In this document: positions 25,753 to 33,779 of the stretch, in pieces
How the letters are laid out: every line of letters begins with the position of its first letter
How positions within the stretch are numbered: the stretch's first letter is position 1
DNA from: Paraburkholderia phenoliruptrix
Lineage (GTDB): Bacteria; Pseudomonadota; Gammaproteobacteria; Burkholderiales; Burkholderiaceae
Length of the DNA: 64,000 nucleotides
Direction: 5' to 3'
NCBI RefSeq assembly: GCF_019511605.1
Contig: NZ_JAEUAV010000018.1
Location: 1 to 64,000 of the forward strand
The notes under the pieces: generated by a model
The model's database searches: none
What the model saw: the letters and a program-made list of their open reading frames with translations, nothing else
Told to the model about the DNA's origin: nothing
Translations under genes and position numbers: made by a program

Positions 25753-26691
25753 TCATGTCAGTGCGACGCAGCGGTTGCGACCCTGGCGCTTGGCGCTGTA
25801 GAGCGCCGCGTCAGCCTCGTTGATCAACACATCGTAGGCGGGCAAACCGGCCCGCGCCGCCGCGCCGCCCACACTGGCGGTCACCGGCACGCTGGTGCCC
25901 TGCACTTCCACCGGCGTGTCCGCGATCGTGCGGCGGATTTTTTCGGCGACGCGCATTGCGTCCTCGAGCGGCGTGCATGGCAGCAGCAGCGCGAATTCCT
26001 CGCCGCCGAAGCGGCCGAAGGTGTCCTGTGCCCGCACGACGCCGGCCACGCGCTGCGCCATCACGCGCAGCACCGTGTCGCCGACGCCATGGCCAAACTG
26101 GTCGTTGATCTTCTTGAAGTGGTCGAGATCGAACAGCAGCACCGACATATCGCCGCCATAGCGCTGCCAGCGCGTGTATTCGTCGAGCAGCCGCGCCTCG
26201 AAATAGCGGCGGTTGGCAATGCCTGTCAGCCCGTCGCGGTCCGCGTATTCCTGCAGCTTGGCCACAGCCTCTTCGCGCTCGCGCTGCACGATGCTCACAT
26301 GCGTGACATCCGAGATCGTCACGCAAACAGCCACCACTTCCCGATCGCGCGTGAGCGGCATGAAGGTGCAGTCCTGCTGCATGTAGTCCACGCCGCCGGT
26401 GATTGGCCGGTCGTGATCGAACTTGAACAGATACGGGCGCTGCTCCCATGAGCTGAATGCAAAACTGCCGAGTTGAAACACGCTTTCTATCTTGCGTGAC
26501 AACCACACGCGCGGCAGTTCCGGGAAATGCGCGAACAGCGATTTGCCGACCACCTGCTCCGCCGACAACCCGCTGTGGTCCTGCATGAAGCGATTCCACA
26601 TCAGCACGTTCATGTCGCGGTCGAGCACGAAGATGCCGAAGCCGACCCGCTCCACCACCATATCGCTCAACGACTGCACGGGCGAATTCAT
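25753..26691 (-). CDS. PAS-GGDEF diguanylate cyclase
   Basis: A 312-residue cytoplasmic protein with an N-terminal PAS domain (about 10-130; VGFGIFVLDRDMNVLMWN) and a GGDEF domain (about 145-310). The active-site motif GGEEF is intact at 229-233, and an RxxD inhibitory site lies five residues before it (Arg220, Asp223), so it should make c-di-GMP with product inhibition. The ATG at 26691 overlaps the stop of the upstream CheC-like gene by 4 nt; longer frames upstream are rejected. It is the third gene of a REC/CheC/GGDEF operon and is probably controlled by those partners. Confidence 0.9.
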   Translation of the reverse strand: MNSPVQSLSDMVVERVGFGIFVLDRDMNVLMWNRFMQDHSGLSAEQVVGKSLFAHFPELPRVWLSRKIESVFQLGSFAFSSWEQRPYLFKFDHDRPITGGVDYMQQDCTFMPLTRDREVVAVCVTISDVTHVSIVQREREEAVAKLQEYADRDGLTGIANRRYFEARLLDEYTRWQRYGGDMSVLLFDLDHFKKINDQFGHGVGDTVLRVMAQRVAGVVRAQDTFGRFGGEEFALLLPCTPLEDAMRVAEKIRRTIADTPVEVQGTSVPVTASVGGAAARAGLPAYDVLINEADAALYSAKRQGRNRCVALT

Positions 26692-27311
26692 AGGCTGGAC
26701 AGCAGCGCGTCGAGCGCGTCGTTCATGTGGCGGATAGACTCTTCCGCCATCAGCATCACGAGGTGCGCGCGGAAGCTTTGATCTTCCAGCGTGAAGTTGA
26801 CTTCGACGAGCAGCGCGACTTCCCATTGCAGCACGCCGGGCTGGAACACTTCGTCGAGCGTGAGCGCGTCGCCGAGCAGGCCCGGCGCGGAGAACACCGG
26901 GGTGCGGCCGAGTTGGTCCAGGATGCACGACACGCACGCGCCGGTCAGCACGTTTGCGACGTCGAACATCAGTTCCTTCTGACTCACCGATTCATATGCC
27001 GAGCGCGAGTAAGGATCGCTTACCAGCGCGCACAGGTCGTCCACGCTGTCGCTGCGGCAGATCACCAGCGCCTCGCCCTTGATGTCCGAGCGAAAGCCCT
27101 GGCGCACGGCGCTCACCGGGTCCTGGATGCCGGTCATCTCCCTCAGCGTCTGCGCAGCCTCTGTTACCGCCACCACCCTGACGCGCGGCACGGATAATTC
27201 GATGAACGAATCGAGCAGCCGCGCGAGACGCGTCGCGGCTTGACCCATCGCCAGATTGGCGACCTCTTGCAGCGCGTCGCGCTGATCTTCGTTGAGGACT
27301 GGCTCAGACAT
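26688..27311 (-). CDS. CheC/CheX-like phosphatase-type protein
   Basis: A 207-residue protein with the two CheC-type motifs: ALQEVANLAMGQAATRLARL (Glu16 and Asn19) and MFDVANVLTGACVSCILDQL near 113-132, each an acidic residue three positions before Asn and with a Gly after. In CheC/CheX/FliY proteins these residues dephosphorylate CheY-P. It is therefore a likely phosphatase or partner for the receiver protein encoded just upstream, with which it overlaps by 8 nt. It also overlaps the diguanylate cyclase by 4 nt. No flagellar genes are near. Confidence 0.82.
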   Translation of the reverse strand: MSEPVLNEDQRDALQEVANLAMGQAATRLARLLDSFIELSVPRVRVVAVTEAAQTLREMTGIQDPVSAVRQGFRSDIKGEALVICRSDSVDDLCALVSDPYSRSAYESVSQKELMFDVANVLTGACVSCILDQLGRTPVFSAPGLLGDALTLDEVFQPGVLQWEVALLVEVNFTLEDQSFRAHLVMLMAEESIRHMNDALDALLSSL

Positions 27312-27672
27312 ACAACCCGTACTCCTTGAGGATGGGCAGTACCGCCTCCGGCGTCACGGGCTTGGCGACGAACGCCGCGGCGCCGAGCGCGCGCACGCGC
27401 GCCTGCGCCATCGGCTGGATATCGGCTGAGACGACGATGACGAACGTGTTCAGGTCCTCATGCTGCAACGCCTCGAGCACCTGATAGCCGTTCATGTCCG
27501 GCATGGTCAGGTCGAGGAACATCACCGAGGCTTTCCCTTGACGATATAAAGCGAGCGCTTCACGTCCGTTCGACGCGTACGACACGTCGACGTCCCAATC
27601 CGGCGGCAATGCCTTGGTGAGCACCTTGCGGGCAAGCAACGAATCATCGGCGATCACGATAGGCAAAGACAT
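27304..27672 (-). CDS. Single-domain response regulator (CheY-like)
   Basis: A 122-residue stand-alone receiver. The acidic pair is in VIADDSLLARKVL (Asp9, Asp10), the phospho-acceptor in VMFLDLTMPDMNGYQ (near Asp54), the Thr/Ser switch in VIVVSADIQ and the Lys in FVAKPVTPEA (near 104). There is no output domain. It is the first gene of an operon with a CheC-like gene and a PAS-GGDEF gene, and is divergent from a hybrid histidine kinase across 680 bp, a possible phosphodonor. Confidence 0.9.
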   Translation of the reverse strand: MSLPIVIADDSLLARKVLTKALPPDWDVDVSYASNGREALALYRQGKASVMFLDLTMPDMNGYQVLEALQHEDLNTFVIVVSADIQPMAQARVRALGAAAFVAKPVTPEAVLPILKEYGLYV

Positions 27673-28068
27673 GGCGTTCTACAGACGGAATAAGCTCGTG
27701 CGTGTTAACGGCTAATAGCCCGAACTCTTTAGGGTGACGTTCGACGGCGCGCGTCGCGATGCGCGTGTGCCTGCTGGGAGGCGGCGTGCGGACAGGCGGG
27801 GATGAGGCGCGGCAAGGCGCGCCTAGCGCAGGCTTTGCTCGCGCGAGAACGCGCGTACGTGCGGCGGACGACGGTTATGACCGACATGTTGAGCCTACCC
27901 CGTATAGAATCGGCGCGGCTCGCTGGAACCTGGCTGATCCCCGTGCCGCGCGCGCGTGGTTTCCGCGAACGCCGGCACTCACGCGCGTACGCATGATCCG
28001 GTGCCCTCGCGGCGCGTGCGTTCGAACATGGCGGACGCACTTTTTGTCGTGGGATCGATTCTCAAAGC

Positions 28069-28100
28069 AATACCGCCGAAAAGCAATACGCGGTATTTTT
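28069..28100 (+). terminator. Terminator-like hairpin 1
   Basis: AATACCGC/GCGGTATT stem of 8 bp with a 13-nt loop, followed directly by a T run (28096-28100). No annotated + strand gene ends just before it, so an unannotated transcript is possible. Confidence 0.5.
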
Positions 28101-28104
28101 CACC

Positions 28105-28137
28105 GGCTAACAATATCTTCCTCGGTTAGCCCATTTT
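28105..28137 (+). terminator. Terminator-like hairpin 2
   Basis: GGCTAAC/GTTAGCC stem of 7 bp with a 13-nt loop, followed by CATTTTT, immediately after the first hairpin. Confidence 0.45.
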
Positions 28138-28352
28138 TGAAAACATACGTGCCGCATAATTACACGTTTTATACCGTTTATACTTTTGTGTACGTTTGCG
28201 CTTGTCAGTTTGTCACTGTTTTAAAAGGCTGATGAATTGCGCCCAAAAATTCCCAGCACCGGCCATTACGGTAACTTCTACCGCCATTCAGCGACTATGC
28301 TTCACGTATCATTCCCGTGTCTTTACGTTTTTGAAAGCCCGAGCGTTTAACA

Positions 28353-30635
28353 ATGACAGCTGACCGGTTCGATCCGCACCGAGCGAGCCGCCTTTCCGCG
28401 GATGGGCAGGGCGACGCGGTGTTTCCCAGCGTGCCGGAGCAGAACTTTCACGTGCGGCGCATGACGTTGATCGCGCTGCTGGTCGCCGCCGTCGTGCTGC
28501 CGTGTCTTTACGTTGCGGCCATGGCCTTCAACGACATGCGCAGCCGCGAAGCCGACGCCACCGACATGACGCTGCGCACCGTGCGCATCGCCGAGGAACA
28601 CGCGCTCAAAGTGTTCGACATGAACGAAACGCTCGACACGCGCATCGTCGATCTGACGGAGGGGCTTGACGACGCGGGCATACGCGCACGCGAGGCCGCC
28701 ATTCACCACAAAGTCCGCACGATGGGCGGCGGCTATCCGCAGGTCGCCGCGGTGTCCATTTTCGGCCGCGACGGCACGTTGCTTGTGAGCAGCCGGTTCT
28801 ATCCGGCGCCGCCGGTGTCGATCGGCGACCGCGAAGACTTCGTCGGCCTGCGCGAAGGCCGCGACCTCGAACATGTGTCGAAAGTCATGTCGGGGCACGT
28901 GGCCGGCGAGCAGGTGTTCAATTCGGGCATCGAACGGCGCGCGCCGGACGGCACGTTTGCCGGCGTGGTGTCGGTCGCCCTGCGTCCGAGCTATTTCGAC
29001 GCGTTCTACCGCGAGCTGCTGGGTGGCAACGACGGCGTGCCCATGAGCATGAGCCTCGTGCGCGCCGACGGCGCAGTCCTCGCTCACTACCCGCGCCGCC
29101 CGGGCGAACCGACCGCCGTCGCTGCGGACTCGCCGTTCGCCGAAGCCATGAAAGAGGGACGGCGCGCCGGCGTGACGCGCATGCGCTCCAATATCGACGG
29201 CGACAACATGATCGTCGCGTTCCGGCATGTCGGCTCGTATCCCGTGTATGTAATGTGCGGCTATCGCGCGTCGGCCATGTGGGCCGCGTGGTATCGGCAC
29301 CTTGCGGTGCTGATTCTGTCGATATTCACGCCGTCCGTCGCCCTGTGGTGCGTGATCTGGCTTTCGCTGCGGCGGCTCGGCGCCGAGGAAGAAGCGTGGG
29401 AGCGTTGGCAGGCGGAAGCCTCCATGCGCCGGTCCATCGAATCGGCGTACCGGCAGTCGCGCAAAATGGAAGCGCTCGGCACGCTGGTGGGCAGCGTCGC
29501 GCACGACTTCAACAATCTGTTGATGATCCTTTCGGCGAACGTGCAGATTGCGCGCCGGCGCGGCGCAAGCGGACTCGACCGCGAGCTGTCCGCCATGGAG
29601 CGGGCGCTCAAGAGCGGGCAATCGCTCACGCGGCAGTTGCTGGGTGTGGCACGCAAGCAGCCGCTGCGTAACGAAACCGTCGCGCTCGACCGCTGGCTGC
29701 CTGCGTGCCGCGACCTGTTGCGCGCGTCGCTTGGGGCCAAGGTTTCGCTGGTTATCGATATCGGAGTCGGCATCTGGCCAATGCGGGTGGACGTTGCGGA
29801 GCTGGAGCTCGCGCTCATCAATATCGCCGTGAACGCGCGCGACGCCATGCCCAACGGCGGACGCTTCACGGTGCGCGCGACCAACATCACGTTCCGTCAC
29901 GAGGACGGCTTTCCGCTGACCGGCGACTTCGTCCAGGTGTCGCTGGAGGACACCGGTGTCGGCATGGCGCCCGAGGTGCTCGCGCGCGCCTTCGAACCGC
30001 TTTTCACGACCAAGGCAAAGGGCATGGGCACGGGGCTCGGTCTGCCGCAGGTGTTTGCCTTCTGCGAGCGCTCGGGCGGGCTGGCCGCGATCGACAGCGC
30101 CGTCGGCGCGGGTACCTCGGTGCGGCTCTATCTGCCGCGCGCGACGGAAGAGCCCATCGCGGACGGGCCGGCCGAAACAGGCACGGAAGACCCTGGCGCA
30201 TCGCACGGACTGCGCGTGCTGCTCGTCGAGGACAACGAAGAAGTGGCCGCGGGCACCGAAGCGCTGCTGCAGATGATGGGCCACCACGTCACGTGCGTGC
30301 TGAATGCGGACATGGCTCTGAGTCTCCTGGAGCAAGCGCGTGCGCAGCACACCCGCAGCGGCGAGCCGTTGCCGTTCGACGTGGTGCTGTCGGACATCCA
30401 TATGCCGGGCGCGCTGAACGGCATCGACCTGGCGGAGGCCATCCGGGCGTTCGATATCAAGCTGCCGGTGATTCTCGTGACCGGCTACGCGGAAGAGCTC
30501 GACCGCGCGCGGCAAGTCAATGTGCGGGTGCTCTCCAAGCCCTTCGACATCGCTCTGCTGGAAAGCCTGTTGCAGGGCATTCAGCGCGAACTCGCGCACG
30601 GCGGGCTGGATCCCGCGACGCATCAGGCGCTGTAG
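28353..30635 (+). CDS. Membrane hybrid histidine kinase with C-terminal receiver
   Basis: A 760-residue sensor: an N-terminal membrane helix (about 34-56), a large periplasmic sensor of PDC/Cache appearance (about 57-305), a second helix (about 312-335), then a HisKA segment with GSVAHDFNNLL (His384), an HATPase domain (NIAVNARDAMPNGG, DTGVGMAPEVLARAF, GTGLGLPQVF) and a receiver domain (LRVLLVEDNEE; phospho-acceptor Asp681 in VVLSDIHMPG). The His box HDFNN is the variant common in hybrid kinases. The signal is unknown. It is divergent from the receiver/CheC/GGDEF operon, a plausible output module. Confidence 0.9.
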   Translation: MTADRFDPHRASRLSADGQGDAVFPSVPEQNFHVRRMTLIALLVAAVVLPCLYVAAMAFNDMRSREADATDMTLRTVRIAEEHALKVFDMNETLDTRIVDLTEGLDDAGIRAREAAIHHKVRTMGGGYPQVAAVSIFGRDGTLLVSSRFYPAPPVSIGDREDFVGLREGRDLEHVSKVMSGHVAGEQVFNSGIERRAPDGTFAGVVSVALRPSYFDAFYRELLGGNDGVPMSMSLVRADGAVLAHYPRRPGEPTAVAADSPFAEAMKEGRRAGVTRMRSNIDGDNMIVAFRHVGSYPVYVMCGYRASAMWAAWYRHLAVLILSIFTPSVALWCVIWLSLRRLGAEEEAWERWQAEASMRRSIESAYRQSRKMEALGTLVGSVAHDFNNLLMILSANVQIARRRGASGLDRELSAMERALKSGQSLTRQLLGVARKQPLRNETVALDRWLPACRDLLRASLGAKVSLVIDIGVGIWPMRVDVAELELALINIAVNARDAMPNGGRFTVRATNITFRHEDGFPLTGDFVQVSLEDTGVGMAPEVLARAFEPLFTTKAKGMGTGLGLPQVFAFCERSGGLAAIDSAVGAGTSVRLYLPRATEEPIADGPAETGTEDPGASHGLRVLLVEDNEEVAAGTEALLQMMGHHVTCVLNADMALSLLEQARAQHTRSGEPLPFDVVLSDIHMPGALNGIDLAEAIRAFDIKLPVILVTGYAEELDRARQVNVRVLSKPFDIALLESLLQGIQRELAHGGLDPATHQAL

Positions 30636-30854
30636 CGGGGCGTCTGCGGACCGATTTGCCGTTTCCTTCGCCATTACGCCAGATTGTAAAAATGCGCGAC
30701 CTCCGGGCCGTCATACGCGCCGGGCCGGCGCTTTTTAGCGCAAGCCCACGGCGGCGGGCGCCGCGCGCGCCGCCTGTCCGGCATGAAGGTTGCGGCGTTC
30801 CTTGGGAATGAGGACGGCGCGCCACGCGCTGTCCTACCCCAAAGGGAGACAGCC

Positions 30855-32111
30855 ATGCGACATACCGTGATTGGTCTATTCAACACTTATGTAGATGCCG
30901 AATCCGCGCGCGAGACCCTCGTGCAAACCGGTTTCGCTCGCGACACCATCGATTTGCAGGCGAACGCGGAGCCGTCGGTCGGCTCGGCGACTGAAGAAGT
31001 GGCCGGTTCCGGCGTGCTTGCCAACATCGAACGCTTTCTCGCAAGTTTGTTTGCTAGTGGCCCGCGCGCGCCGGAGACCGCCCGTTATACGGAAGCGGTG
31101 CGCCGCGGCGCGGTGCTCGTGGTGATAGACGCCGCCAGCGAATCGCACGCAGAACTCGCGCGCAACACGCTGACGCGGCTTGGCGCAACGGACATCGGCG
31201 AACGCCCGGCCGATTGGAACACGCACACGGCCAGCGAAAGCGCGCGCGAGCATTCGTTGCTGGACGAGCTCGGAATCGGCACCGTCACCACAGCCGCGCC
31301 GCGCAGCGCAGAGAGCGGATTCACCGGCGCTGAAGGCCGCGACACGACGACGTCGGCGGGAACGGGAATGGGCGCGACCATGGGTACCGGCGGGCCAGGC
31401 ACCGCGACCTGGACGTCGCCTCCGGGGGCGGCTGGGACGCCAATGGGAACGGGTGCGAGTACGGGTGCGAGTACTTCTACGTCCGCCGGCACCAGCGCGG
31501 CGGCAATGACAAGCGGGACGCCGTCAGCGCCTGCCAGCGGCGTCAGCCCGCCTGCCGCTCCCGGCTCCGGCGCGGCCACGCACGCGGCCGCTGCGGCTGA
31601 CCCGCTGTACACGGCGCCCCCGCGCAGCACCGACGCCGAACCGTTCGTGCCGCCGCCCATCAGCGAGCGTCCGGCCACCGATCCGCTGAACGAACCCATG
31701 CCCGACCCACTAGCCGACGACGCCGGGCGCAGCGCCATTGCCGCAGGTTCGGTGCCGGGATCGGGCGCGGTCATGCAGCCGTCGGAAGTGGTCTCTAGCG
31801 CCGCGCAGCCTACGTCCGGCTTGAGCGGGCAGATTCCGAACGAATATCTCGAGTACGAGGAAGACTTCCGCACGCATTACGACGAGCAGTATTCGGCTGA
31901 CGACTCGCGCTACGAGGACTATGTGCCGGCTTACCGCTACGGTGCCGAGATCGGCCAGGACGTGCGCTACCGCGACAGGGCGTGGGACGACGTTGAACCG
32001 GAGGCGCGGCGTCATTGGGAATCGACGGCGGCGGACAGCAGCACGTGGGAGCGCTTCAAGCTCGCCGTGCGCCACGGCTGGGAACGCGTGACGGGACATC
32101 ATCACGTGTAG
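30855..32111 (+). CDS. General-stress-type protein with low-complexity linker
   Basis: A 418-residue protein in three parts. Residues 1-115 resemble YflT/general-stress small domains (TVIGLFNTYVDAESARETLV; later GAVLVVIDAASESHAELARN). Residues about 160-310 are a Thr/Gly/Ser/Pro/Ala-rich linker. The C-terminal 80 residues are charged and aromatic (EEDFRTHYDEQYSADDSRYE, PAYRYGAEIGQDVRYRDRAW, WERFKLAVRHGWERVTG), resembling the tail of proteobacterial stress proteins. AGGGAGA at 30843-30849 fixes the ATG at 30855. There is no signal peptide. Function unknown; the stress link is inferred from the N- and C-terminal similarity as recalled. Confidence 0.7.
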   Translation: MRHTVIGLFNTYVDAESARETLVQTGFARDTIDLQANAEPSVGSATEEVAGSGVLANIERFLASLFASGPRAPETARYTEAVRRGAVLVVIDAASESHAELARNTLTRLGATDIGERPADWNTHTASESAREHSLLDELGIGTVTTAAPRSAESGFTGAEGRDTTTSAGTGMGATMGTGGPGTATWTSPPGAAGTPMGTGASTGASTSTSAGTSAAAMTSGTPSAPASGVSPPAAPGSGAATHAAAAADPLYTAPPRSTDAEPFVPPPISERPATDPLNEPMPDPLADDAGRSAIAAGSVPGSGAVMQPSEVVSSAAQPTSGLSGQIPNEYLEYEEDFRTHYDEQYSADDSRYEDYVPAYRYGAEIGQDVRYRDRAWDDVEPEARRHWESTAADSSTWERFKLAVRHGWERVTGHHHV

Positions 32112-32248
32112 AAGCTGGAACAGCCAAGCAGAGCGGCGGCGCGCCGCGACACTTCGCGCCGCGCCGCCGTATTCAACACACCGGTCGGGTGGCGACCGCC
32201 GCTGCGGGCAACGGTTAGCCACCGCGCTACCGAGCTGCCGGCCAACCT

Positions 32249-32803
32249 TCAGGCCGCGGTATGCCGCTTGACCCACGCGACGTAGCGGTCGACGAAACCT
32301 TGCAGGAACTTGCGCGTGCCGTCGTTGAGAATTTCGCCCTTCTCGTTGATGACCGCCGGATCGTGCTTGATGAATACCTCGGGCTGGCCTAGCGTCGCGA
32401 CGTCCAGATAGGCCAGCACATTGCGCAGATGCTGCTGCGCGAGCGCCGAGCCCGTCGCACCGACCGAGGTGCCGATCACCGCGCCCGGCTTGTTGCCCCA
32501 CGAATTCGCGCCCCACGGACGCGAGCCCCAGTCGAGCGCGTTCTTCAGCACGCCAGGTATCGAGCGGTTGTATTCGGGCGTGACGAACAGCAGACCGTCG
32601 GCGGCTTCCACGCGCTGTTTCAGTTGTCTCGCCGGCTCAGGGAAATCGGCGTCGTACTCCTGGCTGTAGAGGGGCAATGAGCCGATATCGATGAACTCGA
32701 ACGTGAGATCAGGCGGCGCGAGCGATATGACGGCTTGGGCCAATTGACGGTTGAACGACTCGCGGCGCAGGCTGCCGACGACGACTGCGATATGTAGGGC
32801 CAT
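32249..32803 (-). CDS. NADPH-dependent FMN reductase
   Basis: A 184-residue flavodoxin-fold reductase of the ChrR/YieF-like group. The FMN phosphate-binding loop is VVVGSLRRESFNRQLA (residues 6-21) and the second flavin contact FVTPEYNRSIPGVLKNALDW (about 73-92). It reduces quinones, azo compounds or metal ions such as chromate using NAD(P)H; the physiological substrate is not readable. The ATG at 32803 is preceded by GAGGAAG; the longer frame to 32866 adds an implausible leader. It is monocistronic. Confidence 0.9.
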   Translation of the reverse strand: MALHIAVVVGSLRRESFNRQLAQAVISLAPPDLTFEFIDIGSLPLYSQEYDADFPEPARQLKQRVEAADGLLFVTPEYNRSIPGVLKNALDWGSRPWGANSWGNKPGAVIGTSVGATGSALAQQHLRNVLAYLDVATLGQPEVFIKHDPAVINEKGEILNDGTRKFLQGFVDRYVAWVKRHTAA

Positions 32804-33120
32804 GATTCGCTTCCTCGGTGTTAGGCGCTCTAGGCGCGAAGGGTACGAACTGCCCATCATAAGCAAAAGCGCGGCTCCGGTGCTTACCCAGGCGCATCCC
32901 TTCGCGCAGAAGTCGATCGCACCGCGGTTCCCACCCGACGCGGTGGATAAATCTCGTCACCGCAAAATTATCCACAGAATTACTGAATAACCTTGTGGAT
33001 AAGTTGTACTTTTGCCTTGTCAATCAAGCCTGCCGCCGGGCTGTCCCGATTGGAGGCAGCCGGGATTTTGTCTGCGGCTGCCGCCCACCTGGTTTGACGC
33101 AAAAATATCGTCCAGATGTG

Positions 33121-33147
33121 GCAAGGGCGCCGCTGTGGGCGCCCTTG
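33121..33147. terminator. Stable hairpin after the small peptide gene
   Basis: GCAAGGGCGCC/GGCGCCCTTGC, an 11-bp perfect stem, lies about 30 nt past the stop of the 43-residue gene on its strand. The T run is poor, so termination is only likely. Confidence 0.5.
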
Positions 33148-33175
33148 CTGGCTGGCTAACGGCAACGATGGCCAG

Positions 33176-33307
33176 TTAGTTGCCGAAGAACACGTTGCAG
33201 TACGACGCCGGCCCATTGCACTCCGAAGGCGCTGCGGCGTGGGCGGCGCCCGAAGCGGCGGCGAACAGGGCGACGGAAGCGATCAGGACAGAGAGAATGC
33301 GTTTCAT
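33176..33307 (-). CDS. Small exported peptide, 43 residues
   Basis: A short gene encoding a signal peptide (MKRILSVLIASVALFAAASG, probable cleavage after AHA near residue 24) followed by a mature segment of about 19 residues, APSECNGPASYCNVFFGN in its last 18, with two Cys (residues 30 and 37) that could form a disulfide. A good Shine-Dalgarno (TAGGAGTAG) lies 4-12 nt before the ATG at 33307, and a hairpin follows the stop. I recall similar tiny exported proteins in Burkholderia, but function is unknown. A host-interaction or signalling role would be speculation. Confidence 0.72.
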   Translation of the reverse strand: MKRILSVLIASVALFAAASGAAHAAAPSECNGPASYCNVFFGN

Positions 33308-33616
33308 GGTGCTACTCCTATTCATTGTGGCTGGCGATCGGTTGATCGATGGCCGAAGAATAGCGATTCAGCGTTCCCCTAAAAACAGCCGAGACCGGAA
33401 GACTTCTTTTCAGTTTCTGAAATGATGGGGAGGTAGTCGGTGGCGACCAAACGCCTGCGCCGCTGCTGGCGTGCCTTTGCGGGCCGGTGGTTGGCCCGAC
33501 GCAGCGAGCCACGGTGCGTTTTCAAAGTGCGCAATAATCCATTTCTGTCGGCATGACCTGCTGTCGCTGGGACACGTGCCAAATAGAGCCGGATCTGCCT
33601 GAGCCGGGCACGGACA

Positions 33617-33650
33617 ACGGCACCCTTTCTTCTTGAAGAAAAGGTGCCGT
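33617..33650. repeat. Long inverted repeat / hairpin
   Basis: Two 17-nt arms meet at a TT centre: ACGGCACCCTTTCTTCT against its near-complement, with a single internal C-A mismatch. It is about 130 bp from the tRNA 3' end and not attached to a gene end. Confidence 0.75.
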
Positions 33651-33748
33651 ACTGTGCGTGGAGCGGAAGCCGTGCCTGCGGAGTTGCGGGCACTGAGGGC
33701 GAGGAAGTGTCCGGGCGGACAACTAGCTTAACGCCTGAGGAATGCGCA

Positions 33749-33768
33749 GCCGCTCTGCAAAGAGCGGC
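33749..33768 (-). terminator. Probable tRNA-transcript terminator hairpin
   Basis: GCCGCTCT/AGAGCGGC stem with a 4-nt loop, 12 nt downstream of the tRNA CCA end on its strand. The T run is weak. Confidence 0.4.
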
Positions 33769-33779
33769 GCTGGGATGTT

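Larger units (their letters stand above)
27673..28352. other. 680-bp gene-free region between the receiver operon and the hybrid kinase
   Basis: The largest gap in the window. From about 28060 to 28350 it is clearly A/T-richer than the surroundings. Two tandem terminator-like hairpins lie at 28069-28100 and 28105-28137. A 33-codon open frame at 28028 has no ribosome-binding site. The region may hold divergent promoters and possibly a small RNA. Confidence 0.55.
33308..33779. other. Gene-free region between the peptide gene and the tRNA
   Basis: 472 bp with no convincing gene. It contains a long near-perfect hairpin (33617-33650), and a GC stem (33749-33768) that may terminate the tRNA transcript. 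Short frames through it lack ribosome-binding sites. Confidence 0.5.

Noticed and set aside
28028..28129. 33-codon open frame in the gap before the hybrid kinase
   Set aside because: No Shine-Dalgarno, and it runs through the first hairpin and into the second.
32134..32168. GC-only inverted repeat after the stress-type gene
   Set aside because: Strong pairing but no T run and simple GCG composition; it cannot be told apart from compositional chance in this GC-rich DNA.
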